Source of the DNA: an uncultured Prevotella sp. | Lineage (GTDB): Bacteria; Bacteroidota; Bacteroidia; Bacteroidales; Bacteroidaceae | Direction: 5' to 3' | Length of the DNA stretch: 50,573 nt | Assembly: GCA_900315955.1 (NCBI GenBank) | Contig: ONBC01000029.1 | Span: 1 to 50,573 of the forward strand | Shown: positions 16,802 through 25,277 of the stretch, piece by piece | Numbering within the stretch: the first letter of the stretch is position 1 | How the letters are laid out: each line of letters begins with the position of its first letter | The notes under the pieces: generated by a model | Seen by the model: the letters and a program-made list of their open reading frames with translations, nothing else | Databases searched by the model: none | What the model was told of the DNA's origin: nothing | Program-made: the position numbers and the translations under genes

Positions 16802-18241
16802 TCAGGACATGATTCCTATCCAGCGCAGGATGTCGTTGAGGTTGGCGATGATCATCAGCAGGACAAGGAGCGTGATGCCGATATACTCTGCACGTATGAG
16901 GAACTTCTCCGACGGCTTGCGGCGCGTGATGAGCTCATAGAGCAGGAACAGCACATGCCCACCATCGAGGGCCGGGATAGGAAGGATGTTCATGAAGGCG
17001 AGGATGATGCTCAGGAAGGCGGTCATCATCCAGAACGCATGCCAGTCCCAGGTCTGCGGGAAGAGGGAGCCGATGGCACCGAAGCCGCCCAAGCTCTTCG
17101 CGCCCTCTGCCGTGAAGACATATTTCATGTCGCTCACGTAGCCTGCCAGCACGTCCCAACCATATTTGATGCCGGCGGGGAAACTCTCTAAGAAACTGTA
17201 GCTGACGTGAGTCACCTTGTCGCGATAGAGATAGTCGGGACCGCCCACGGCGAAGCCGAGCTTGGCATCGGGGGTGAGCATCGTCGTTACGGTGTCCGTC
17301 TTACCTTGGGCACCGGCTTTTTCGATGACGAGCGACACGGTGCGCAGTTTCAGACTATCACGGTGGGAGCTTGTTGCCGCGAGCTCATCGCTGATGACAC
17401 CGATGGCTTCCGTGAACGCGTTGTATGAATCGACAGCCTTGCCATTGACAGCCAGGATCTTGTCGCCCTTGCGCATGCCAATCTTCCAGGCCGGAGTCTC
17501 GATCGAATCCTTGCTGTCTTCAGTCACAGGCATCCGTTGAAGTACCGTGTCGGCCACGGCGGGGACGAATGGCGTGACGAACTTAGGCGTCGTCTTCAGC
17601 ATGTTGAGCAGGTTGATGTCGCCCGGCAGGTTGACGCGCACCTTCTTGCCGCCACGCAGCACGTCGCAGTATTGGGCTTCGGAGAGGTCGCGGAAGACGT
17701 CGGCGTTGAAGTCCTTGAACGCGCGGATATTGGTGCCAAGGAGGACATCATGGTCTTTGAAGCCATACGACTTAGCCTCGTTGTTGAACTTCATACCCAT
17801 GGACATATCAGCCACACGGATGTAGCTGTCGCCCCAATGGAACATGATCATCGAATAGATGAACAGCGCGAGAACGAAGTTGACGGTCACACCTGCCACC
17901 ATGATGATGAGTCGCTGCCAGGCGGGTTTCGTTCGGAACTCCCACGGCTGCGGGTCGCGCTTCATCTGTTCCGTGTCCATGCTCTCGTCGATCATGCCGG
18001 CTATCTTACAGTAGCCACCAAGGGGGAGCCAGCCCATACCGTATTCGGTATCGCTGTTGCGGGGTTTGAAACTGAAGAGCTTGCCGCTCCACTTGCCGAT
18101 GGCGACATCGAAGAAGATAAAGAACTTCTCCACGCGCACGCCGAAGAGTTTCGAGGCGAGCATGTGACCACCTTCGTGAAGGAGCACCAGGAGGGAGATG
18201 GAGAGGATGAACTGCAGGAGTTTTATAAGGAATATTTCCAT
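16802..18241 (-). CDS. rseP: RIP zinc metalloprotease RseP (site-2 protease)
   Basis: A 479-residue inner-membrane metalloprotease. The zinc-binding HEGGH is at 22-26 in the first helix, one PDZ region (IGMRKGDKILAVNGKAVDS) is central, and the third zinc ligand lies in PALDGGH (about 425-429), followed by the last helices. Family members perform regulated intramembrane proteolysis, for example of anti-sigma factors, and clear signal-peptide remnants. It is the last gene of the tsaB-DUF4290-murA-rimM-dxr-rseP operon, 36 nt after dxr. The dxr-rseP pairing is common in bacteria. Confidence 0.94.
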   Translation of the reverse strand: MEIFLIKLLQFILSISLLVLLHEGGHMLASKLFGVRVEKFFIFFDVAIGKWSGKLFSFKPRNSDTEYGMGWLPLGGYCKIAGMIDESMDTEQMKRDPQPWEFRTKPAWQRLIIMVAGVTVNFVLALFIYSMIMFHWGDSYIRVADMSMGMKFNNEAKSYGFKDHDVLLGTNIRAFKDFNADVFRDLSEAQYCDVLRGGKKVRVNLPGDINLLNMLKTTPKFVTPFVPAVADTVLQRMPVTEDSKDSIETPAWKIGMRKGDKILAVNGKAVDSYNAFTEAIGVISDELAATSSHRDSLKLRTVSLVIEKAGAQGKTDTVTTMLTPDAKLGFAVGGPDYLYRDKVTHVSYSFLESFPAGIKYGWDVLAGYVSDMKYVFTAEGAKSLGGFGAIGSLFPQTWDWHAFWMMTAFLSIILAFMNILPIPALDGGHVLFLLYELITRRKPSEKFLIRAEYIGITLLVLLMIIANLNDILRWIGIMS

Positions 18242-18277
18242 GGAATGCTATCTAAATGATGTGCGATGAAATTATAA

Positions 18278-19426
18278 TTATAATAAAGCAGTGGCTATTT
18301 GGCGTGCCTCGGCATCGGTCTTGAAATAGGTGTCGAGGTCGGGCGTCTTGTCGAAGGTCGCCTTCTTCATCGTCTTGGCGATGATGTCTGCCATCCCGAG
18401 GAACGAGCATTCGCCGCGTCGGAAGGCAGCGTTGGCCACCTCGTTGGCAGCATTGAGAATGCACGGCATGTTGCCACCCTGATGGATGGCCTCATAAGCC
18501 AGGCGGAGGCAAGGAAACTTGTCGACATCGGGCTTGAAGAACTCGAGCTTCTGCACCTTGAAGAGGTCGAGACGGTCGCCTTGCAGGTTCAGGCGTTTGG
18601 GGAAAGAGAAGGCATACTGTATCGGCAGGCGCATGTCGGGCACGCCGAGCTGAGCCTTCACCGCCCCGTCCTTGTACTGCACGCCACTGTGCACGACGCT
18701 CTGCGGATGAATGAGCACCTCGATGCGGTCGGCAGGGATGCCGAAGAGCCATTTGGCTTCCATGACCTCAAAGCCTTTGTTCATGAGAGAGGCGGAGTCG
18801 ATGGTGATCTTCGCTCCCATCTTCCACGTGGGGTGGCGGAGGGCATCGGCGGCGGTGACGGTCCGTAGCTGCTCATGCGTGAAGGTGCGGAAGGGTCCGC
18901 CGGAACAGGTGAGGAGGATCTTGTCCACCTCGTTCATCTCCTCGCCCACGAGACACTGGAAGATCGCGGAGTGCTCGGAGTCGACGGGCAGCAAGTCGAC
19001 ATGATACTGCTGCACGAGGTTGAGGATGAGCTCTCCGGCCACGACGAGTGTCTCTTTGTTGGCGAGACAGATCTTCTTACGGGCTTTGATGGCGCGGATC
19101 GTAGGCTCGAAGCCCGCGAAGCCTACCAGGGCGGCGAGGACCATGTCGATGGGCTGTGCCTCGACGATCTCGCACAAAGCCTTGTGCCCGGCATAGACTT
19201 TCACATCCGTATCGGCAAGGCGCGCCTTGAGGTCTTCGTAGTGAGCCTCATTGGCGATGACCACAGCGGCGGGGTTGAACTGCCTGGCCTGCGCCGCGAG
19301 CTTCTCCCAGTTGTCGTTGGCTGTCAGCGCATAAGCCTCATAGAGGTCGGAGTGCTGACGGATGACGTCGAGCGCCTGTGTGCCGATGGATCCTGTGGAC
19401 CCAAGGATACATATCTGTTTCTTCAT
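18278..19426 (-). CDS. dxr: 1-deoxy-D-xylulose 5-phosphate reductoisomerase
   Basis: A 382-residue NADPH-dependent enzyme of the MEP isoprenoid pathway that converts DXP to MEP. It has the N-terminal Rossmann motif GSTGSIGTQALDVI, LANKETLVVAGE, the metal and substrate region DSEHSAIFQC, and SGGPFR. Length and motif order are standard. It starts 9 nt after rimM. Confidence 0.97.
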   Translation of the reverse strand: MKKQICILGSTGSIGTQALDVIRQHSDLYEAYALTANDNWEKLAAQARQFNPAAVVIANEAHYEDLKARLADTDVKVYAGHKALCEIVEAQPIDMVLAALVGFAGFEPTIRAIKARKKICLANKETLVVAGELILNLVQQYHVDLLPVDSEHSAIFQCLVGEEMNEVDKILLTCSGGPFRTFTHEQLRTVTAADALRHPTWKMGAKITIDSASLMNKGFEVMEAKWLFGIPADRIEVLIHPQSVVHSGVQYKDGAVKAQLGVPDMRLPIQYAFSFPKRLNLQGDRLDLFKVQKLEFFKPDVDKFPCLRLAYEAIHQGGNMPCILNAANEVANAAFRRGECSFLGMADIIAKTMKKATFDKTPDLDTYFKTDAEARQIATALL

Positions 19427-19435
19427 GATATCGTG

Positions 19436-19960
19436 TTATATCTCCAACAGACCGTCAGGGATCGCCACGGTGATGGTCTGCTGATGCTTGTCAATCTTTT
19501 TGATCAGTTCATGGCTTGCGGGGATAAGGCGCTCTCCCTTGTCTGTGGAGACCACAAAGAGAAGGTTGGCAGTAGCGTCGTCCAAATCCTTGATGGTTCC
19601 TACGACCTTTCCGCTTGCCGCATCCACGAGCTTGAAGCCGTTGAGCTCCGCTTTCGACACGGTGCCGTCGTCTTCATGGCCATCTCCATGGTCGCGCGGA
19701 TAATAGACATCACAGCCCGTCAGCGCCATCGCCTGCTCCAGACTGTCGATGCCCTCAAACTTCATCAGCGCCTGCACGTCTGAACTGAACCGGTACTCCT
19801 CGATAAAGAAAGGTACGAGCAGACCGTCGATCAGGATAAAGAGGTAGTCGGCCTCCTCGCGGTCGAAGACATCGTCGTCGAACGAGAAAGCGATCTCTCC
19901 TTTCACGCCATGCGGCTTGCCGAGGGTGCCGATGCGGTAAACGTCGTTTAATGTTATCAT
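19436..19960 (-). CDS. rimM: Ribosome maturation factor RimM
   Basis: A 174-residue two-domain protein that assists 30S assembly by binding S19. The N-terminal RimM domain starts YRIGTLGKPHGVKGEI, and a PRC-barrel domain follows with NGFKLVDAASGKVVGTI. The ATG at 19960 overlaps the murA stop (TGATG) and is preceded by GGAGGAG, a strong Shine-Dalgarno-like match. An in-frame GTG one codon earlier is less likely. Translational coupling to murA is probable. Confidence 0.93.
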   Translation of the reverse strand: MITLNDVYRIGTLGKPHGVKGEIAFSFDDDVFDREEADYLFILIDGLLVPFFIEEYRFSSDVQALMKFEGIDSLEQAMALTGCDVYYPRDHGDGHEDDGTVSKAELNGFKLVDAASGKVVGTIKDLDDATANLLFVVSTDKGERLIPASHELIKKIDKHQQTITVAIPDGLLEI

Positions 19961-21270
19961 CACTCCTCCACGCGCTTGATATGTGCCCCGAGTTTGTTGA
20001 GCCGGGTCTCTATATCCTCATAGCCGCGGTCTATCTGTCCGATGTTCTCGATGCGGCTGGTGCCTTTCGCGCTCATGGCGGCAATGAGCAGGGCGATGCC
20101 GGCACGGATATCAGGACTCGTCATGCGGCCGGCGCGGAGCTGGATGCGGTGATCCTGCCCCACGACGACGGCGCGGTGAGGGTCGCAGAGGATGATCTGC
20201 GCGCCCATGTCAATGAGCTTGTCGACGAAGAAGAGACGGCTCTCAAACATCTTCTGATGGATGAGCACGGTGCCCCGGGCCTGTGTCGCCACGACGAGGA
20301 GCACGGAGAGCAGGTCGGGGGTCAGTCCCGGCCAGGGAGCATCGGCGAGCGTCATGATCGTGCCGTCGAGGAACGAGTCGACGATATAGTGAGCCTGATG
20401 AGGGATGACAAGGTCGTCACCTTCCACCTTCACCTTCACACCCAACCGGCGGAAAGCGTCGGGAATAGGACCGAGGTTGCGCACCGATACATCTTTAATA
20501 CGCAGTCCGTTGCCCACCATGGCTCCCATGCCGATGAATGATCCCACTTCGATCATGTCCGGCAGGATACGGTGGTCGGCTCCGTGAAGCTGATCGACCC
20601 CCACGATGGTGAGGAGGTTGCTGGCAATGCCCGAGATGTTGGCACCCATCCGGTTGAGCAGATGGCAGAGCTGCTGAATATAAGGCTCACAGGCCGCGTG
20701 GTAGATGGTCGTGGTGCCTTTCGCCATGACAGCTGCCATGATGATGTTGGCGGTACCGGTGACCGATGCCTCGTCGAGCAGCATGTAGGTGCCTTTGAGT
20801 CGATAGCCGTGAATCTGATAAACGTTACGTACCTCATCGAACACAAACTTCGCCCCCAGGTTCTTGAAGCCGAGGAAGTGCGTGTCGAGGCGTCGGCGCC
20901 CGATCTTGTCGCCTCCCGGCTTGGCTATCGTAGCCTTGCCGAAGCGGCCGAGCAGCGGTCCGTACATCAGCACGGATCCGCGCAGCTTTGAACATTTCTG
21001 CACAAACTCCACGCTGTCGAGGAAGTCGAGGTTGACATCGTCGGCCTGAAACGTGAAGTCGTGGGGGGCGTTGCGCGTCACCTTCACGCCTACATCCTGC
21101 AACAGTTTGATAAGGTTGTTGACATCGAGAATATCAGGAATGTTTGTGATGCGCACGGGCTGACTGGTGAGCAACGAGGCACATATCACCTCGAGGGCTT
21201 CGTTCTTTGCGCCCTGGGGAGAGATTGTTCCCTCAAGCTGATGACCGCCTTCAATGATGAATGACTCCAT
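19960..21270 (-). CDS. murA: UDP-N-acetylglucosamine 1-carboxyvinyltransferase, Cys-to-Asp active-site variant
   Basis: A 436-residue enolpyruvyl transferase for the first committed step of peptidoglycan synthesis. The fold motifs are intact (GAKNEALEVICASLL near 20-34, GPLLGRFGKA near 104-113). The loop that holds Cys115 in E. coli (PGGC) reads PGGDKIGRRRLDTH here, with Asp121. Such Asp variants (for example in Mycobacterium and Chlamydia) are active but not alkylated by fosfomycin. It lies between DUF4290 (11 nt) and rimM (1-nt overlap). Confidence 0.96.
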   Translation of the reverse strand: MESFIIEGGHQLEGTISPQGAKNEALEVICASLLTSQPVRITNIPDILDVNNLIKLLQDVGVKVTRNAPHDFTFQADDVNLDFLDSVEFVQKCSKLRGSVLMYGPLLGRFGKATIAKPGGDKIGRRRLDTHFLGFKNLGAKFVFDEVRNVYQIHGYRLKGTYMLLDEASVTGTANIIMAAVMAKGTTTIYHAACEPYIQQLCHLLNRMGANISGIASNLLTIVGVDQLHGADHRILPDMIEVGSFIGMGAMVGNGLRIKDVSVRNLGPIPDAFRRLGVKVKVEGDDLVIPHQAHYIVDSFLDGTIMTLADAPWPGLTPDLLSVLLVVATQARGTVLIHQKMFESRLFFVDKLIDMGAQIILCDPHRAVVVGQDHRIQLRAGRMTSPDIRAGIALLIAAMSAKGTSRIENIGQIDRGYEDIETRLNKLGAHIKRVEE

Positions 21271-21281
21271 ATTCCACGAGT

Positions 21282-21893
21282 TTATTTTTTCTTACGTTTC
21301 TTTCCTCCGTTGTTGGCAGCGGGCAATGGCTGGGCATTGACATGCTCAAATTGGAAATGGTTGAGGTCGAGCTGTATCTTGCCGTCGGTGAAGCGTGCCA
21401 GGTCGTCGGCCACCTTCTCATCGTCGGCGAGGCCGTGGCCCCACTGCACGAGGTCGCGCTTCATCTGGTTGGCGGTGAGCGCCGTGAGCTCGTCGCGCTC
21501 GGGACCGGGTTCCATGGTCTTGAGCTTGTCGAAGAGCTCGAAGACCATGCGGCCATAGTGTCTCACGGGAATGCGGCCGGTCTCGTGCTTGACAGGCTGT
21601 GGCTTCTCGTTGATCACTTTGGCTTTCGAGACATCGACGGGCCAGTCGATGTCGAGCTTGAAGTCGCTGATGACGGCGAGCTGATCCCAGAGCTTCTGCT
21701 CATAGTTGTCTGTTTGTGTCAATTGTGGGTTCATCCGCATCATCGTGTCGATGATGGTGTAGGCACAGTTGAGGCGCTCCTTCCGGTCGGCGATGGTCAT
21801 GCAATAGTCGACCATCTTCTGCACTTCACGTCCGTATTCGGGCATGATGAGCTTCTCGCGCTGGGTGTTATAGTCTAATCCTGGAATGTTCAT
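21282..21893 (-). CDS. DUF4290 domain protein (Bacteroidota-specific)
   Basis: A 203-residue soluble protein matching the DUF4290 pattern: LDYNTQREKLIMPEYGREVQKMVDY at the N-terminus, DRKERLNCAYTIIDTMMRMNP, then GRIPVRHYGRM. It ends in a basic tail (GGKKRKKK) that could bind nucleic acid, though this is speculation. Function unknown. Its fixed place between tsaB and murA in an essential-gene operon suggests a housekeeping role. Confidence 0.88.
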   Translation of the reverse strand: MNIPGLDYNTQREKLIMPEYGREVQKMVDYCMTIADRKERLNCAYTIIDTMMRMNPQLTQTDNYEQKLWDQLAVISDFKLDIDWPVDVSKAKVINEKPQPVKHETGRIPVRHYGRMVFELFDKLKTMEPGPERDELTALTANQMKRDLVQWGHGLADDEKVADDLARFTDGKIQLDLNHFQFEHVNAQPLPAANNGGKKRKKK

Positions 21894-21921
21894 ATTCTTT
21901 ATGTTCTGGGGGGAGGGGTGG

Positions 21922-22614
21922 TTACAGCAGTTTACGCGGCAGTTTTGCCACGAAGTTCTTCAGATAGAACGGCACGAAGTAAGCCACATCCTCAAACTTC
22001 TGCTCCGCCATCCGTTTCTCGGCGAGCGGCAGCATGTTTTTGGCGAGCGGCTCGATGCCGTCGATGAAGCGGGCATTGGGGTGTTTGATGACCTCCTTGC
22101 ATTTCGTGGCCCCGTCGCCGAGAAAATAGACGGGTCCTTTGTCGAGCCATTCGTTGTAGGTGTCGGCCTCCACGACATCGGCGTGGATGGGGCGCACCTC
22201 GTGCAGGGCGCGGTCGAAGAGCTGGGCGTAGACCTCCATGCGGCGGGCGTCGAGCATGGGGCAGAGCAGCGCGTTCTCTTCCTCGATCATCTCGCGAAGC
22301 AGTACGGGCACGCAGAGGATCTCGAGCGTCGGCACGCCGAGGAGCTTGACACCGCGGCCGTAGCAGATGCCTTTGGCCATGCTCACGCCGATGCGCAACC
22401 CCGTGTAGCTTCCCGGACCGCAGCTCACGGCCACGGCATCCAAGGGAATGGCGTGGTTGTCGGTGAACGAAAGTGCCTCGTCAACGAATGATCCTAACCG
22501 CTCTGCGTGGTTGGGACCGGAGTGGTCTTCTTTCTCAAAAATGCAAGCACCGTCCTGGCTCACAGCCACAGAACAAGCTTTGGTGCTTGTCTCAATATTC
22601 AATATACAAGACAT
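21922..22614 (-). CDS. tsaB: tRNA threonylcarbamoyladenosine biosynthesis protein TsaB
   Basis: A 230-residue ASKHA-fold protein. N-terminal LNIETSTKACSVAV and SCGPGSYTGLRIGVSMAKG are typical. TsaB dimerises with TsaD (and TsaE) to make t6A37 on ANN-decoding tRNAs. It is the first gene of the six-gene minus-strand operon, divergent from yicC across a 162-bp gap. Confidence 0.95.
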   Translation of the reverse strand: MSCILNIETSTKACSVAVSQDGACIFEKEDHSGPNHAERLGSFVDEALSFTDNHAIPLDAVAVSCGPGSYTGLRIGVSMAKGICYGRGVKLLGVPTLEILCVPVLLREMIEEENALLCPMLDARRMEVYAQLFDRALHEVRPIHADVVEADTYNEWLDKGPVYFLGDGATKCKEVIKHPNARFIDGIEPLAKNMLPLAEKRMAEQKFEDVAYFVPFYLKNFVAKLPRKLL

Positions 22615-22730
22615 GATATACCAAACATGTTTTACGCGTTATTACCGACTGCAGGACACCCCCGCAGGCGTAGAACGACGATATTATTCTTAATAAAGTG
22701 CAAATTTACTCCTTTTTCCCTCTAATTTTG

Positions 22731-22738
22731 TACTTTTG
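22731..22738 (+). promoter_or_regulatory. -7 box (TACTTTTG) for the yicC-gmk-nadD operon
   Basis: TACTTTTG, 38 nt upstream of the yicC ATG. The -33 region is weak. Confidence 0.55.
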
Positions 22739-22776
22739 CAGAAATTTAACGCAGTAAATAATAACACGTAATCAAT

Positions 22777-23652
22777 ATGATACTCTCAATGACGGGCTAC
22801 GGCAAGTCCGTAGTGGTTTACAAAGACAAGAAAATCAATGTTGAGATCAAGTCGCTCAACAGTAAAGCCCTTGACCTCTCGACACGCATCGCGCCGCTCT
22901 ATCGTGAGAAGGAGATGGAAATCCGGCAGTATATCGCCGGGAAGCTCTCGCGTGGCAAGGTCGATTTCGCTATCTGGACAGAGAAAGACAGTGTCGTTGA
23001 CGCTACGCCCATCAACGCTGCCCTCGTGGAGGATTATTACCACCAGCTCAAGGCTATCTCCGCCAAGGCGGGTATCCCTGAGCCGCAGGACTGGTTCAGC
23101 TCGTTGCTCCGCATGCCGGATGTGCTGACCAAGACGGATGTCGAGGAGCTCTCCGATGAGGAGTGGGAGGCTGCCAGGACCGCCATCCATCAGGCTGTCG
23201 ATGCCCTCATCGCCTTCCGCCGCCAGGAGGGTGCGGCGCTGGAGAAGAAGTTCAACGAGAAAGTGGACAACATCGAGAAGCTCCTCCACAGCATCGAGCC
23301 TTACGAGAAGAGCCGCGTGCCGAAGATCAAGGAGACGATCATCAAAGGCCTCGAGCAGATCCCGGAGGTGCAGTATGACAAGAACCGCCTCGAGCAGGAG
23401 CTGATCTATTATATCGAGAAGCTCGACATCAGTGAGGAGAAGCAGCGGCTGACCAACCATCTGAAGTATTTCCGCGAGACGATGGCGGAGAGCCAGCCCA
23501 ACGGCAAGAAGCTCGGCTTCATTGCCCAGGAGATGGGACGTGAGATCAACACCACGGGCTCGAAGAGCAACCAGGCTGAGATGCAGAACATCGTGGTAAA
23601 GATGAAAGATGAGCTCGAACAGATTAAGGAACAAGTACTGAATGCTTTGTAA
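22777..23652 (+). CDS. YicC-family endoribonuclease
   Basis: A 291-residue protein with the diagnostic N-terminus MILSMTGYGKS, internal LNSKALDLSTR, and a C-terminal DUF1732 region (EMGREINTTGSKSNQAEMQNIVVKMKDELEQIKEQ by position 250-287). E. coli YicC is an endoribonuclease that acts on small RNAs. The yicC-gmk order is widely conserved. gmk starts 2 nt after the stop. Confidence 0.93.
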   Translation: MILSMTGYGKSVVVYKDKKINVEIKSLNSKALDLSTRIAPLYREKEMEIRQYIAGKLSRGKVDFAIWTEKDSVVDATPINAALVEDYYHQLKAISAKAGIPEPQDWFSSLLRMPDVLTKTDVEELSDEEWEAARTAIHQAVDALIAFRRQEGAALEKKFNEKVDNIEKLLHSIEPYEKSRVPKIKETIIKGLEQIPEVQYDKNRLEQELIYYIEKLDISEEKQRLTNHLKYFRETMAESQPNGKKLGFIAQEMGREINTTGSKSNQAEMQNIVVKMKDELEQIKEQVLNAL

Positions 23653-23654
23653 GG

Positions 23655-24233
23655 ATGGACAATACAGGTAAACTGATCATTTTCTCCGCCCCGAGCGGAT
23701 CGGGCAAGAGCACGATCGTACAATGGCTGATGAGGGAGCACCCGGAGCTCCGTCTCGCCTTCTCTATCAGTGCCACGACACGTGCCCCGCGGGGCACGGA
23801 GCGCAACGGGGTGGAATATCTCTTCCTTACACCGGAGGCGTTTAAGGCGAAGATCGACGCGGGCGAGTTTCTCGAATATGAAGAGGTGTACAAGGATCGG
23901 TTCTATGGCACCCTGAAGTCGCAGGTCGAGACTCAGACGCAGCGTGGCGAGAACGTGGTGTTCGACGTCGATGTCAAGGGGGGCTGCAACATCAAGGCGC
24001 ACTATGGTGCGCGTGCCCTGAGCATCTTCATCCAGCCACCATCGGTAGCGGAGCTGCGCCGCCGCCTCGTCAAGCGTGCCACGGATGCGCCCGAGGTCAT
24101 CGAGCAGCGCTTGCAGAAAGCTGCGTATGAGCTGACCTTCGCGCCCCGCTTCGATCATGTCGTCGTCAACGATGATCTGGAGAAAGCGGAGGAAGAGGCC
24201 TTGAAACTCGTCAGCGCGTTCCTCAACGCATAA
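23655..24233 (+). CDS. gmk: Guanylate kinase
   Basis: A 192-residue P-loop kinase that phosphorylates GMP to GDP. Walker A is SAPSGSGKST (11-20), and the GMP-binding region shows SATTRAPRGTERNGVEY, with YGTLKSQVE further on. Length is typical. It starts 2 nt after yicC and is followed by nadD after 12 nt. Confidence 0.97.
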   Translation: MDNTGKLIIFSAPSGSGKSTIVQWLMREHPELRLAFSISATTRAPRGTERNGVEYLFLTPEAFKAKIDAGEFLEYEEVYKDRFYGTLKSQVETQTQRGENVVFDVDVKGGCNIKAHYGARALSIFIQPPSVAELRRRLVKRATDAPEVIEQRLQKAAYELTFAPRFDHVVVNDDLEKAEEEALKLVSAFLNA

Positions 24234-24245
24234 GGATCATCATCT

Positions 24246-24830
24246 ATGCAACCGCGTATCGGTATCTTTGGAGGCAGTTTCAATCCCATCCACGTGGGGC
24301 ACATCGCCATCGCCCGTGAACTGCTGACCCTCGCCCGATTGAACGAGGTGTGGTTCCTCGTCTCTCCCCTCAACCCTTTCAAGAAGGCGGCGACGGATCT
24401 GCTCGACGACGACAAGCGGCTGCTCATGGCGCAGCGCGCCTTGCTGGGAGAGACGCGCTTCAAAGCCTCCGACTACGAGTTCCACCTGCCCAAACCTTCC
24501 TATACCTGGAACACGTTGCGGCATCTTAAAGCTGACTATCCTGATAAGCAGTTTGTGCTTATCATCGGAGCCGACAACTGGCTCGCCTTCGACCGCTGGG
24601 CCCGTCCCGATTATATCCTCTCCCACTTTGATATCGCCGTCTATGCCCGCCCCGATTGTCCCATAGACGCCGCTTCCCTTCCGCCCCGTGTCCACCTTTA
24701 CAACATGGGACTGTTCGACATCAGCAGCACGCTGATCCGGTCTCGTATCCGTGAGGGGCTGCCTGTTGTCGGTCTGGTTCCGCCGGCTATCGAGACGCTC
24801 TGCGTGAGGTTCTATTCCACAATGATTTAG
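24246..24830 (+). CDS. nadD: Nicotinate-nucleotide adenylyltransferase
   Basis: A 194-residue nucleotidyltransferase that forms nicotinic acid adenine dinucleotide from NaMN and ATP. It has the GGSFNPIHVGH motif (9-19), IIGADNWLAFDRW, and the C-terminal ISSTLIRSRIREG motif. Last gene of the yicC-gmk-nadD unit. Confidence 0.96.
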   Translation: MQPRIGIFGGSFNPIHVGHIAIARELLTLARLNEVWFLVSPLNPFKKAATDLLDDDKRLLMAQRALLGETRFKASDYEFHLPKPSYTWNTLRHLKADYPDKQFVLIIGADNWLAFDRWARPDYILSHFDIAVYARPDCPIDAASLPPRVHLYNMGLFDISSTLIRSRIREGLPVVGLVPPAIETLCVRFYSTMI

Positions 24831-24850
24831 TATTCATTGCCATCGTTCCT

Positions 24851-24894
24851 CATATGTGACACGATCGTGCCTCGTATGTGACACGATCGCGCAA
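24851..24894. repeat. Two copies of a 22-bp repeat related to the 16583-16682 array
   Basis: Copies at 24851-24872 and 24873-24894 (tatgtgacacgatcg core). Same period and similar core (gtg-cacgatc-tgcc) as the array at 16583. Confidence 0.8.
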
Positions 24895-24919
24895 CAGGCT
24901 TCTTGCGGTGGGGGTGACA

Positions 24920-24947
24920 GTGCAGGGAAGGGCTTTATGCCCTTCCA
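24920..24947. repeat. Hairpin element, inverted copy of 11831-11864
   Basis: agtgcagggaagggc followed by tttat and gcccttcc. It forms an 8-bp GGAAGGGC/GCCCTTCC stem. Confidence 0.8.
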
Positions 24948-25090
24948 CAAAAAATGTCCCAACCGATGAAAATAGTCTCCACCGCTGAAAGGTCACCGCG
25001 GCGGTCCGCTTTCGCCCTTTTAGGGCAGTAAGTCGTGAAAAGTCCAATGCGGAAAGAAATTGTGAAAAGGCGTGTAATGATTCCAACAAA

Positions 25091-25119
25091 ATAAGGGCGG
25101 TTACAAGAACCGCCCTTAT
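25091..25119 (-). terminator. Rho-independent terminator after tRNA-Gln
   Basis: Perfect 12-bp stem ATAAGGGCGGTT/AACCGCCCTTAT with a 5-nt loop, followed on the minus strand by TTTTGTT. It lies 5 nt beyond the tRNA 3' end. Confidence 0.85.
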
Positions 25120-25124
25120 TCGCG

Positions 25125-25195
25125 TTGTCGTACGCGGATTCGAACCACGACAAACAGAACCAAAACCTGTTGTGCTACCATTACACCATACGACA
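25125..25195 (-). tRNA. tRNA-Gln (anticodon TTG)
   Basis: A 71-nt cloverleaf: acceptor TGTCGTA/TACGACA, D stem GTGT/GCAC, anticodon stem ACAGG/TCTGT with loop TTTTGGT (anticodon TTG), T arm CGTGG-TTCGAAT-CCGCG, discriminator A. No CCA is encoded. Its promoter box is at 25213-25220 and a terminator follows immediately. Confidence 0.95.
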
Positions 25196-25207
25196 ATCGT
25201 ATAAAAG

Positions 25208-25254
25208 TGCTGCAAAGTTATCCTTTTTGATTGAATTTTGATAACTTTGCAGCA
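25208..25254. promoter_or_regulatory. Palindromic divergent promoter for tRNA-Gln and the symporter gene
   Basis: Arms 25208-25222 and 25240-25254 are perfect 15-bp reverse complements (TGCTGCAAAGTTATC) and each contains TAACTTTG: minus 25213-25220, plus 25242-25249. The two transcription starts would lie just outside the arms. Confidence 0.7.
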
Positions 25255-25277
25255 ATAAAGCTCCTAACTCACCGCTT

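Larger units (their letters stand above)
24831..25090. other. Repeat-bearing spacer between nadD and tRNA-Gln
   Basis: No gene seen. It contains two 22-bp repeats (24851-24894), the hairpin element shared with 11831-11864 (24920-24947), a gccc/gggc mini-hairpin near 25013-25024, and an agtcgtgaaaagtc motif (about 25029-25042) also present near 16270-16295. Confidence 0.7.
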
